64,000 nucleotides of DNA from Bacteroidales bacterium (lineage in GTDB: Bacteria; Bacteroidota; Bacteroidia; Bacteroidales; UBA932): assembly GCA_017634595.1 (NCBI GenBank), contig JAGBNC010000018.1, positions 24,569 through 88,568 of the forward strand, given 5' to 3'. Shown here piece by piece: positions 45,845 through 53,728 of this stretch; the first letter of the stretch is position 1; the number at the start of each line of letters is the position of its first letter. A model generated the notes under the pieces. That model saw only the letters and a program-made list of their open reading frames with translations, was not told where the DNA came from and ran no database searches. The position numbers were made by a program, and so were the translations under genes.

Positions 45845-47057
45845 TGAGACATACATCGGGCGCTGGATGGGCGACGTCCTACGCATCTTCAACCTGGAAC
45901 TGCGGAACATCCTCAATGACGGCGGTGTGATGATCATTTTCGTTGTCGCCGGATTCTTGTACCCGATCCTGTACAATTTCGTGTACAAGAACGGCATCCT
46001 TGAAGAAACGCCCATCGCCGTGGTCGATGACGCCGCATGCAGCGACAGCCGACGTATGATCCGGGAGATGGATGCGACGCGGGAAATGGACATCGCTTGG
46101 CGATGTACAGACATAGAGGAAGCGAAAACCCTCCTGCAGCAGCGCAAGGTGAACGGAATCGTGTATTTTCCGTCCGACTTCGGCGACCGCCTGGCAGCGA
46201 AGGAAACGGCGACCTTCAGCATCTACGCCGATATGAGCAGCTTCCTCTACTACAAGAACCTCCTGATGGGGTCCGAGTTCGTGATGCTGAATGAGATTAA
46301 CCGGATTAAGATTGAGCGCCTGTCCCTGGAAGGACTCACGGACCAGGAGGCTGATGCATCCGTGCATACCGTCCGGTACGAGGATGTCAATCCCTACAAC
46401 CGGGCCTTCTCCTACAGCATCTTCTTGATATCGGCCATCCTGATGCTGATCATACAGCAGGTAATGTTCTATGGAATGGGTATGTCCGTAGGGACGATGC
46501 GCGAGGAGAACCGTAGCTTCGCTACCCTGCCGGATATCCTGACGGGAAAGGGCGTGGGCCGTGTGATCATCGGACGGGGCGCCGTGTACTGGCTGATTTT
46601 CATGGTTATAGGCATCTATGTGTGCTGCATCGTGCCGTCCATGTTCGGTTTCCCGCAACGGGGTCGTTTCCAGGACATCCTCCTGCTGCTCGCCTTGTTC
46701 GTCACTGTGTGCATCTTCTTCTCTATGACCTGGACGACTTTGGTGACGCGGCGAGAATCGGCCTTCCTACTGTTCCTGTTTATGTCGCCGGTGTGTGTAT
46801 TTCTGACGGGTTTCAGCTGGCCGACAACGGCCTTTCCAGGCTTTTGGAAGCTGTTCTCCTATCTGTTCCCGTCCACCTTCGGCTGCCAGGCTTTCATCAA
46901 CCTGAACACGGCAGGTGCTCCGCTCCAGGTCGTCGCTCCGCAGATCCGCGCCCTGTGCATCCAAGGGGTAGTTTATTACATCCTTGCCTGCGCGGCGGTG
47001 TATGTGGAGAATTTCGTATACCGGAAGTCCAGATTTCGTCCCGTTCCACCAGCTTGA
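45831..47057 (+). CDS. ABC-2 type transporter permease, second
   Basis: 408 residues with the same layout as the preceding permease: N-terminal helix (VMIIFVVAGFLYPILYNFVY), periplasmic domain with IAVVDDAACSDSRRMIREM, then C-terminal helices including FLTGFSWPTTAFPGFWK. The pair probably heterodimerises. Without a nearby ATPase, it either borrows one or works by another energy source. Last gene of the operon. Confidence 0.88.
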   Translation: MKGISETYIGRWMGDVLRIFNLELRNILNDGGVMIIFVVAGFLYPILYNFVYKNGILEETPIAVVDDAACSDSRRMIREMDATREMDIAWRCTDIEEAKTLLQQRKVNGIVYFPSDFGDRLAAKETATFSIYADMSSFLYYKNLLMGSEFVMLNEINRIKIERLSLEGLTDQEADASVHTVRYEDVNPYNRAFSYSIFLISAILMLIIQQVMFYGMGMSVGTMREENRSFATLPDILTGKGVGRVIIGRGAVYWLIFMVIGIYVCCIVPSMFGFPQRGRFQDILLLLALFVTVCIFFSMTWTTLVTRRESAFLLFLFMSPVCVFLTGFSWPTTAFPGFWKLFSYLFPSTFGCQAFINLNTAGAPLQVVAPQIRALCIQGVVYYILACAAVYVENFVYRKSRFRPVPPA

Positions 47058-47263
47058 CATCTTTGCAGCGTCTGCAGCCGACACGGCTTTCAGGACTTGA
47101 ATGAATACACTTCGATACACCAGGAAAAGGCCGCTGGAAGCGACATTTTAAAACGAAAAAGTATTTGATTCTCCTTCTGGATGGAATTTTACGATTAAAA
47201 ACTGAGGGGAAAGAGTAGAGTGCCTTACGGCACAAGCTTCTGCCTATCCTACGTTAAGCACCT

Positions 47264-47547
47264 CTAATACTTGCGGTAGTGGCTTCGAATCTTCACGACT
47301 TTGCCTCCGAGATGGCGGACATACGCCTCCACCTTTGCGATATAAGGCTCAACATCTTCCTGCGCCCAATCATACCGATTGTTCCTTCGTGCGTCTTTGC
47401 CGTGTAACCTGCACTTACGAGCAACCTGCTGGCCGCAAGAGTCCTATGACCCATAGAAGCGCAGTCTTTTGCTTCCACAAAGGCATCCTCAGCTTTTTCA
47501 AGACGATAGACGACAATTGCTTTTCTTTCTTCTTCCGTTAATGGCAT
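47264..47547 (-). pseudogene. HEPN-domain gene remnant
   Basis: Frame one from 47547 reads MPLTEEERKAIVVYRLEKAE, then MGHRTLAASRL and GYTAKTHEGTIGMIG, the N-terminal half of an HEPN protein. The Tyr-rich segment expected after AASRL is missing. After TIGMIG the original frame (ending at 47293) loses homology, but another frame continues as DVEPYIAKVEAYVRHLGGKV to a stop at 47264, like the end of HEPN domains. So the gene has at least one shift plus internal deletion(s). HEPN proteins are often RNases of toxin pairs; a nucleotidyltransferase partner is not seen. Confidence 0.65.
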
Positions 47548-47559
47548 AGACTTATTCCT

Positions 47560-47790
47560 TCAGATTGAACGTTCTTGTAGAAAGGAGTGATGCTGCGCTT
47601 GTGCCAGTCCGAATCGCCTCGGGCATCCCCTTGTTCCCGGCGCCCACACTTCATCGTCGCCGCTGCGCCCGAAGAGTCCGACGGAGATTACAATGTTGCC
47701 TTCGAGGGTCAGTCGCTTCTGCGCCTCAAGAAACTGTTCCTTGAAACGCGTGCTGCCGCAGAGTGTTATGACTTTGTATTTGCCGACCAT
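47560..47790 (-). pseudogene. Truncated nucleoside 2-deoxyribosyltransferase-like remnant
   Basis: 76 residues. The first 50 (MVGKYKVITLCGSTRFKEQF, NIVISVGLFGRSGDDEVW) match the start of a small family of nucleoside 2-deoxyribosyltransferase-like proteins, normally about 110 residues. The remainder (from APGTRGC on) is unlike the family and stops early; other frames carry short pieces such as DWHKRSITPFY that may be scrambled remains. The product should be inactive. It sits 12 bp upstream of the HEPN remnant, so this was probably an operon that decayed together. Confidence 0.6.
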
Positions 47791-47897
47791 ATTTAGTTTA
47801 CTGCTATTCTTTGTAAAAATAGCTATTCTTTCTTATAACATAACACATTGTGGCCGAAACGATACAAAAGTGATAAAAAAGACTGAATGTGATGGCA

Positions 47898-47926
47898 TTG
47901 ACAAAAGTGTTTATTTATTATTTTTG
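47898..47926 (+). promoter_or_regulatory. Promoter that decides the start of the 47950 gene
   Basis: TTG at 47898-47900 and TATTTTTG at 47919-47926 have consensus spacing (about 18-19 bp). Transcription would begin near 47931-47935, which rules out the ATG at 47929 and supports 47944 or 47950. Confidence 0.55.
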
Positions 47927-47949
47927 TAATGAATCAAAAAACGATGCAT

Positions 47950-48642
47950 ATGAAGAATATAATGTTAGTTATATTGCTGTCTTTTTTTATTCTATGTGGC
48001 TGTTCTGTTCTTCAGACAACAGACTATATGCTTGATCAAGCTTATGCTTTGTCTGAAGTAGAAGTGAATAATGTTGTTATGAAGCCGACAGTTATTAACT
48101 CTTTTAGCGATTCCAATATTACCGTTGCGGCTGAAATGACGAACCGGTATTTCAATGTAACCATAAAAAATGTGACAGACTGTGCCATTAAGGTGATTTG
48201 GGATGATGCGGCATTTATCGATCAAGCCGGTGAGGCACATAGAATTATTCATACTGGTACTAAGTATATTGATAAAGAAAAGCCACAGGTTCCGAGTTCA
48301 ATACCGAAGAATTCACGTATCAGCGAAACATTAGCCCCTGCAGACTACATAGAGTATAATGGTTCAAGCGGTTGGCATTATTCTCCTCTTTATACCCCAA
48401 ATACAATTTATGGTTCGAAAGAAGAACTACAGCAAATAGTACAAGACAGTAAAGTGTTTAAGCTGATGATTCCTATCGAGATTGGTGGGAAGATTAACGA
48501 ATATACATTATTATTCAGTTTATCTCAACCCCAGTATAAAGAGTTTAAAAGACTTAGCGGATGGGGAATTGCCGTTGTTTCGGTTGCGGGTATCATTGCA
48601 ACGACTGCATTCATGTTATTATCTGGAAATGACAAAACTTGA
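47950..48642 (+). CDS. AT-rich lipoprotein with C-terminal membrane helix, function unknown
   Basis: 230 residues from 47950 (MKNIMLVILLSFFILCGC, lipobox Cys); the frame opens at 47929 but the promoter argues against that start. The middle is a beta-rich domain with NVTIKNVTDCAIKVIWDDA, and the C-terminus has a hydrophobic helix (WGIAVVSVAGIIATTAFMLL). I recognise no family. Codon use is far more AT-rich than in surrounding genes, consistent with recent acquisition. Confidence 0.7.
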   Translation: MKNIMLVILLSFFILCGCSVLQTTDYMLDQAYALSEVEVNNVVMKPTVINSFSDSNITVAAEMTNRYFNVTIKNVTDCAIKVIWDDAAFIDQAGEAHRIIHTGTKYIDKEKPQVPSSIPKNSRISETLAPADYIEYNGSSGWHYSPLYTPNTIYGSKEELQQIVQDSKVFKLMIPIEIGGKINEYTLLFSLSQPQYKEFKRLSGWGIAVVSVAGIIATTAFMLLSGNDKT

Positions 48643-48880
48643 AGTTTAAAATTCTGGTGCTCGCAAATCTCCTCAACGTGCATTCACAACTGCATGCTCG
48701 TGGAAAAGAATATCGACTTACATCTTCTTTCTTGAAATCTAAGATGCAGCATAGGCTCCTTAAACAAGTTTTAGCTGAGGAAGGTGAGTTTAATTAATCA
48801 AACGCCTCCCAGGCCTGTGACGGACAGGGAATTCCTGGCGGTCACCTACCGACTTCCCAAGGGTACCGGCAGTTGTAGCT

Positions 48881-48903
48881 CCGGGGACTGGGATAGTCCC
48901 CGG
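48881..48903. repeat. Hairpin in the gap before the Tic20-like gene 3' end
   Basis: CCGGGGACT (48881-48889) pairs with AGTCCCCGG (48895-48903), 9 bp with a 5-nt loop. It lies in the 286-bp gap 48643-48928, which otherwise shows no gene I can support. No T run follows on either strand. Confidence 0.45.
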
Positions 48904-48928
48904 GCACGGATAGATTGTGGGAGTATAC

Positions 48929-49639
48929 TTAACTGATAATGCGGAATTTTCCAATGAAGGGCAGTTCCTTGGCTTCGCCCTTGGCGGCATTGATAATGCC
49001 GATGATAGCAAACACAGCTATTGCGATATTCAAGAGCCAGACTAGTAAGTCAATACCGGGAATCCTGCCGATAAAGAAGATTACAACTTCGCAAATAAGC
49101 AAGATCAGGCCTTGATTGGCGTGGAAGCGGGCGAACTTGGAGTCCTTTGCAGCGAACAGGGGAACAAGCACGAGGATGCCGAAATACGCAAGTATAGCCA
49201 TTACCTTGTTGGCGCTGGCATCGGCGGAATCGACTTCAACTGGGGCCGCTTCTGTTGCAGGTGCAGCCTGAGGCTCTGCTGCTGGTTCTGCTGGTTCTGC
49301 TGGTTCGACGTCGCCCCTATGGGCCTCGATTGCGGCGGTAATCCCGTCACGCATCTTCCCGCTTACGTTGGTAAAACGGAGTTCCTTGCCGCTGGTAAGC
49401 TTAATGACGAAGCCTGCTAAACCATATTTGGAGCAGCTTTCGATTTCAGATACATTTATCACCCAGCCCTGGTCTATAATAGCCATGGGAGAATCAGGTA
49501 GCCAGTAGACTTTGCCGGTGGTAAAGGCAAGCCGGCCATTGGAAGAATTGATCTTTGAGATGTTAAATGCCGGATTGAAGCATTCCTGAATGTACTGCTC
49601 GACCGTCGACTGTACGAAAGTAAGGGGCAACTGTTCCAT
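48929..49639 (-). CDS. DUF4870/Tic20-like membrane protein with N-terminal GRAM/PH-like domain
   Basis: 236 residues. The N-terminal 105 residues resemble a GRAM/PH-like fold (KINSSNGRLAFTTGKVYWLP, IKLTSGKELRFTNVSG). A Glu/Ala/Pro linker follows (about 110-145), then a DUF4870 region with three or four helices: ANKVMAILAYFGILVLVPLF, KFARFHANQGLILLICEVV, and IIGIINAAKGEAKELPFIG. DUF4870 is common in Bacteria and of unknown role. The N-domain may bind lipids. It stands alone in the accessory stretch. Confidence 0.8.
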   Translation of the reverse strand: MEQLPLTFVQSTVEQYIQECFNPAFNISKINSSNGRLAFTTGKVYWLPDSPMAIIDQGWVINVSEIESCSKYGLAGFVIKLTSGKELRFTNVSGKMRDGITAAIEAHRGDVEPAEPAEPAAEPQAAPATEAAPVEVDSADASANKVMAILAYFGILVLVPLFAAKDSKFARFHANQGLILLICEVVIFFIGRIPGIDLLVWLLNIAIAVFAIIGIINAAKGEAKELPFIGKFRIIS

Positions 49640-49738
49640 AAGAAAAGATAATTAATTGTTAATCAGCTACAAATGTACACTTTTTTTTGGGGATTCATGT
49701 CATGCAATTGCAATAATCAGCCAGGAAGCGCCGGCAGT

Positions 49739-49774
49739 GCTCCCAAGGGCACGGTGGCTGGCACCCTTGGGAGC
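49739..49774. repeat. Perfect 11-bp inverted repeat
   Basis: GCTCCCAAGGG (49739-49749) pairs with CCCTTGGGAGC (49764-49774), with a further GTGC/GCAC-like inner match. It lies in the 241-bp gap between the DUF4870 gene and the DUF5053 gene. Role unknown; possibly a small mobile palindrome. Confidence 0.55.
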
Positions 49775-49880
49775 AGGAGTCCAGTTATTGTGCGGAAGAT
49801 AAGGGCCGAACATGGCAGAAATCTTTTTGATAATACGAAATTTCGTCGTATATTTATTGGAACAAACAATACACTAAGAC

Positions 49881-50108
49881 ATGGGAAATACAATAATCAA
49901 AGAGACGCTAAAAGACATCCTCCTTGACATCAACATTGCCAAATTATCCAACAGGTATTTTGGAAAATCATCCTCGTGGCTCTATCACAAGTTTGACGGA
50001 ACAGACGGAAGAGTCAAAACAGAGTTCTCTACAGAAGAACTTGAGCAGCTAAAAGGTGCTCTTTATGACTTATCCTCAAGAATAAGAAGAGCGGCAGAAG
50101 CATTATAA
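49881..50108 (+). CDS. DUF5053 family small protein
   Basis: 75 residues. KLSNRYFGKSSSWLYHKFDG followed by FSTEELEQLKGALYDLSSRIR is the signature of DUF5053, which I know from Bacteroides mobile elements and phages. It resembles a small HTH-type regulator. It appears complete. Its presence next to remnants and palindromes supports an accessory island. Confidence 0.75.
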   Translation: MGNTIIKETLKDILLDINIAKLSNRYFGKSSSWLYHKFDGTDGRVKTEFSTEELEQLKGALYDLSSRIRRAAEAL

Positions 50109-50131
50109 CGATAATTACGTTCTTAGGTGCG

Positions 50132-50213
50132 GCAGGTTGGTCGTCTGATGGGCGGACCTGATGCGATAATGCCCCTTTTTGATGCAGGTCCGCCCAACTT
50201 CTGACCAACCTGC
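50132..50213. repeat. 82-bp nested palindromic element
   Basis: Outer arms GCAGGTTGGTC (50132-50142) and GACCAACCTGC (50203-50213) are perfect complements; inner arms GGGCGGACCTG (50150-50160) and CAGGTCCGCCC (50185-50195) are also perfect. The pieces nest to one long imperfect stem with a T-rich loop. It lies 23 bp after the DUF5053 gene and could terminate it or be a mobile palindrome. Confidence 0.7.
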
Positions 50214-50257
50214 TGCGGCCTCCGCTGCCCTCCGGTCAGGGCCTGGATAAATAATAC

Positions 50258-50281
50258 GAGGCCGACTAAAGTGCCGGCCTC
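50258..50281 (-). terminator. Likely terminator of the muramidase gene
   Basis: GAGGCCG (50258-50264) pairs with CGGCCTC (50275-50281). On the minus strand it lies just past the muramidase stop and is followed by GTATTATTTAT, a weak T tract. Confidence 0.5.
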
Positions 50282-50303
50282 ATCGCTTTTGTTTATTCCA
50301 ATA

Positions 50304-50819
50304 TTACTGGTTCTGATATGAAGAATAAGCTTTCACAATTTTTTCAACATACCTGTCTTGAGCATAAGAGGGGCCGTAGTAAAGCTTGGCAAATGTGGTC
50401 CAATCTTTCTTTCGGAGTGCATCAAGCATTGAGGCCGATGATTTCAGATAGTCGGCAAAAACTTTAAGCTGTTCCAGCTCGCTGGTTTTCATTCTGCCCA
50501 CGAACTCGGCTACCGTATTGCATCCGCACTTCTTGTAAAGGTATCCCATTGTCTGGAGCATACCCCAGCTTGCAGAAGAAAGCGCCGCATCTTCATTGAT
50601 TGCCACAGCCCTGTCCAGACGGTCCCATTCGCCGACTCCACCCACATACTTTGTTTTATCGAATTTTGGATAAAGGATATCTTCGTTGCCTTTGGCATAA
50701 TTCTCCGGATTTATTCCCCGGGTCCTGAGCTGCTGCCAGAAAATGTGGCCCTGGAAAAGGATAACAGGCTTACCGTTCGGCAAAAAACCGCCTCTGCCGC
50801 CGGTCTCTACCTTGACCAC
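50304..50819 (-). CDS. N-acetylmuramidase family protein (DUF3380), 5'-truncated
   Basis: 171 residues from the first ATG. KVETGGRGGFLPNGKPVILFQGHIFWQQL is the start of the N-acetylmuramidase domain, and WGMLQTMGYLYKKCGCNTV and MLDALRKKDWTTFAKLYYGPSYA follow. It should cleave peptidoglycan, as in phage or secretion endolysins. The homologous frame continues upstream past the ATG (YGEIAALKAVV, to about 50850), where family sequence stops, so the 5' end is cut off. No export signal is present. It abuts the truncated C13 gene head-to-head. Confidence 0.7.
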   Translation of the reverse strand: MVKVETGGRGGFLPNGKPVILFQGHIFWQQLRTRGINPENYAKGNEDILYPKFDKTKYVGGVGEWDRLDRAVAINEDAALSSASWGMLQTMGYLYKKCGCNTVAEFVGRMKTSELEQLKVFADYLKSSASMLDALRKKDWTTFAKLYYGPSYAQDRYVEKIVKAYSSYQNQ

Positions 50820-52907
50820 AGCCTTGAGAGCCGCAATCTCGCCGTAAGAGAGGATTTGATTGCAATCATCGGCCCTTTCGGAAATGAGAATCTTGCGGCT
50901 TTCGCCCCTGCTTGCCAGAGATCCGGCAAACCGCTCATTACGCCCACTGCCACCAGCGAGGACGTCATACGCCGGTATGCCGTGACAACCAGCGGCATGA
51001 GAATCAACCGGGATCCTTTCCTATGGTCCCTGACCGAGAGCGACGTCTCTTTCACCGGGCTGATTATGAGCCGCTATGCTTCTATGTGTAAGTACTACGA
51101 CAAGATCATCCACAATCCCTGCGCGGCATTTTTTTCCCCTGATGATGCATACGGAATGACCTTCAATTACTGGGCGCCGTTCTATTCGCTTCAGGTTGAT
51201 ATCAATCTTCAGCAAAACCTTCAGTATCAAGGTACGGAAGATCTCCTTTCAAAGTTGGATGCCTACCGCAGAATAATGGATGGGCAGAGCAAGGCAGCGT
51301 CTGCTATCTTCTGCGTGGCAGAGACAGCAAAGCAGGTTTACGACGTTGCCCGGGCCAACCGGGTGGCGGCAATGAACGACGAGTTCTGGAAGATGTTTCA
51401 CGACAGCGACGATCCTGATGACCCGGCAAATGACCAAGATTGGCAGCTATTCAAGTCGAGCTACAGGACATACTTCGCCACCCCGGGAGTGCATGAAGAA
51501 GACCTGGATGCCATAGGCCCTCGATCATGGAAAATCCTGCAGGGGTATGAGGGCTTTTCCCCCTATGCTGATCCTTCCACCGGCTTCGAACTTAGCTACG
51601 AAGTCCGCTTCGGCTGCAAGCCGGGCTTTGAAGAATGCAAGTTCTACGATGCCCTTATGCTCTCGGGCTTTGCCGCTTGCTATGTGGCTCACACTGCAGG
51701 CAGCGCCGACAACAAGTCCGTCAACCAGGCCATTATCAAACTTACCATGAATGCCGACGGGGCCGAACTCGGCGGTGCTGCCTGGAACGCCACGTCGATG
51801 GAAGTGTACCTTCATGCCCTTGAGAACGGGCAGTTGCTGCACTTTGCTGGAGCCTCCGGAGAAATCAGCTTTGACAAGGACACTTACACGGCAGCTACCT
51901 CAACCACCTACGTCCACTGGCAGATCCTGGACGGGAAAATTCATCACCGCAACTATTTCGGCGGCTCCGGCAAGCGCACCTCCGATGCCAATGCGGCCTG
52001 GATGTACCTTTACAGCGAGCAGCAGGCTAGGGCCGATTTCGATGACCAGGCAGGAGGCGGCACCGTAACGAATTATCCCGCACTCACGGACCAATATGCC
52101 GTTCTGGTTCAAGGCAGCAGCGGTTTTGACAATTACCGGCACCAGGCAGATGTGCTGGGTATTTATCAGATGCTCCGGAGCGGCGGTTTCCCTGACGACC
52201 ATATCATTCTCGTGCTCGACAAGAATATGGCTTCAGATATAAACAATCCGGAGAGAGGCGTAGTCCGAAACGCAGAAGACAGTCCCGACCTTCTTGGCGG
52301 TTCCGACAGCCTGCCTGCCGCCATGGTCGATTATGACAGCAAGGATCTTTCGCCTCATGACATTACCGATATTCTGCTGGGCAAGGGAAGCGGACGTCTT
52401 CCGACAGTCCTGCCTCAGGATGCCGGGGCGAATGTCCTACTGTATTGGAGCGGTCACGGCAGTAGCATATCCACAGGTGAAGCAGATGAATTCTGCTGGA
52501 GAGACTACCCGCCCGGCAATGGTTTCGGGGCCGGACTTCTTAAGGAAACCGTCGGAGGCATGAAATTCCGAAAGCTGCTGATATGTGTAGAGCCCTGCTA
52601 CGGAGAGGCCGTCATACGCCCTGTGGAAGGAGTCCATGGGGTGCTTGGCATTTCCGGAGCCAGTGCCGGCGAAATGTCATGGGCGGACCACTGGAACTCC
52701 AGCGCGCGAATGTGGATGTGCGACAGGTTCTCCCTGAATCTGACAGAGTATCTTTCTTTGAACCCAGACACCAGCTTTCGGGACCTTTTCCTTTACTGCG
52801 CCGCCCACACACTGGGATCGCACACAAAGATTATAGGCGCCGCCACCTACGGAAACTTATATTTAGAAAGCCCCGGAGAGTTTGTCCGCTATGCCCGCAG
52901 CCTTTGA
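50745..52907 (+). CDS. C13-type cysteine peptidase fused to periplasmic-binding-like domain, 5'-truncated
   Basis: 720 residues as an open frame, but family-like sequence begins only at about 50850 (REDLIAIIGPFGN), so the first 35 codons are antisense muramidase DNA. From there to about residue 390 it resembles periplasmic/receptor ligand-binding domains (FAPACQRSGKPLITPTATSE). The C-terminal third looks like a legumain/caspase-clan peptidase: His in LLYWSGHGSS and Cys in LICVEPCYGEA. The signal peptide and the first part of the binding fold are missing, so the product is probably cytoplasmic or dead. Related full-length genes are secreted in Bacteroidota. Confidence 0.6.
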   Translation: MALEKDNRLTVRQKTASAAGLYLDHSLESRNLAVREDLIAIIGPFGNENLAAFAPACQRSGKPLITPTATSEDVIRRYAVTTSGMRINRDPFLWSLTESDVSFTGLIMSRYASMCKYYDKIIHNPCAAFFSPDDAYGMTFNYWAPFYSLQVDINLQQNLQYQGTEDLLSKLDAYRRIMDGQSKAASAIFCVAETAKQVYDVARANRVAAMNDEFWKMFHDSDDPDDPANDQDWQLFKSSYRTYFATPGVHEEDLDAIGPRSWKILQGYEGFSPYADPSTGFELSYEVRFGCKPGFEECKFYDALMLSGFAACYVAHTAGSADNKSVNQAIIKLTMNADGAELGGAAWNATSMEVYLHALENGQLLHFAGASGEISFDKDTYTAATSTTYVHWQILDGKIHHRNYFGGSGKRTSDANAAWMYLYSEQQARADFDDQAGGGTVTNYPALTDQYAVLVQGSSGFDNYRHQADVLGIYQMLRSGGFPDDHIILVLDKNMASDINNPERGVVRNAEDSPDLLGGSDSLPAAMVDYDSKDLSPHDITDILLGKGSGRLPTVLPQDAGANVLLYWSGHGSSISTGEADEFCWRDYPPGNGFGAGLLKETVGGMKFRKLLICVEPCYGEAVIRPVEGVHGVLGISGASAGEMSWADHWNSSARMWMCDRFSLNLTEYLSLNPDTSFRDLFLYCAAHTLGSHTKIIGAATYGNLYLESPGEFVRYARSL

Positions 52908-53306
52908 TTAGGCCCCCTCGCCGTGGCGGAGGTTCCACTTACGGATAAACTCGGCAAGGTCACTGTTCTGAAGTATCTGTTCGTAGCAGTGCATAGGGAA
53001 CTCATCGGAAAACTTCTCCAGGTCACAATCCACAAGAAAGTCCATCGGCAGATCTTTGTCGAATTCTCCACCCATGCAGCTTCCGGCAGAGATGCCCGGA
53101 GTATAGATTTCCTTACGGATATAAGGCTGACCGGAATCCTTGAAACAGAGGTAGTAAAACCGGTTCTCATACCCCCCGGGATTTTCAAAATGAGCTCGTG
53201 CCACCAATATTCTGTCGTGAATGAACGTAAGCCCGTTCGTGCGGGCATATTCCTCCTCGGGAGAATCATAAACTCCGCGGACAACTGTTTTACTCTGTTC
53301 TGACAT
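52908..53306 (-). CDS. Unknown 132-residue protein, copy 2 of a duplicated pair
   Basis: Start at 53306 (MSEQSKTVVRG). It shares about 111 of 132 residues with the protein at 40436-40834, including GQPYIRKEIYTPGISAGSCM and LPMDFLVDCDLEKFSDEFP. Flanking DNA shows no similarity I can see, so only the gene was copied or each was acquired separately. The stop follows that of the C13 gene directly (convergent). Function unknown. Confidence 0.75.
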   Translation of the reverse strand: MSEQSKTVVRGVYDSPEEEYARTNGLTFIHDRILVARAHFENPGGYENRFYYLCFKDSGQPYIRKEIYTPGISAGSCMGGEFDKDLPMDFLVDCDLEKFSDEFPMHCYEQILQNSDLAEFIRKWNLRHGEGA

Positions 53307-53533
53307 AATTATTGTTCCCTTTGTGTAAGTATCCGGCACATTTAAAATGGCGGGGCGCCGGCAGTAATTGCAAACATTTCAAATTTACAACTTTTTCGCC
53401 GTCATCCAAACTCTGCGGGCCCGAAATAGGTTTTCACGGGCCGAAACAAGGGGAAAAACTGTCATTTTGGCCCGATAGCGCCAATTTCAGGCCGGACATC
53501 CGGACCCCTCCGGCCGCCAGGCCAGAAGAAACA

Positions 53534-53565
53534 AAGGAGACAAGCCCTTTCGAACTTGTCTCCTT
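53534..53565 (-). terminator. Terminator of the tRNA-Leu gene
   Basis: AAGGAGACAAG (53534-53544) and CTTGTCTCCTT (53555-53565) form a perfect 11-bp stem. On the minus strand it follows the tRNA 3' end within 2 bp and leads into TTTGTTTCTTC. Confidence 0.8.
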
Positions 53566-53566
53566 G

Positions 53567-53649
53567 TGCGGTAGGTGAGACTCGAACTCACACAGGCCAA
53601 TGCCCACTACCCCCTCAAAGTAGCGTGTCTACCATTTCACCACTACCGC
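53567..53649 (-). tRNA. tRNA-Leu (anticodon GAG)
   Basis: On the minus strand GCGGTAG (from 53649) pairs with CTACCGC (53568-53574 complement), discriminator A. The D arm GGTGAAATGGTAGACAC is typical of leucine tRNAs. The anticodon loop is TTTGAGG or TTGAGGG depending on stem register, giving GAG. A class II variable arm (GTGGGCATTGGCC...) and a T loop TTCGAGT are present. 83 nt, CCA not encoded. Confidence 0.92.
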
Positions 53650-53728
53650 ATTTATCGGGACTGCAAAAATAAGCATATTTGCGGAATTAGCAAAAATATT
53701 TTTGATAACTTTGTGGAAAATTTCGCAA

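Noticed and set aside
47058-47263. Possible small genes between the efflux operon and the HEPN remnant.
   Set aside because: No frame with a start, ribosome-binding site or recognisable motif; probably decayed sequence.
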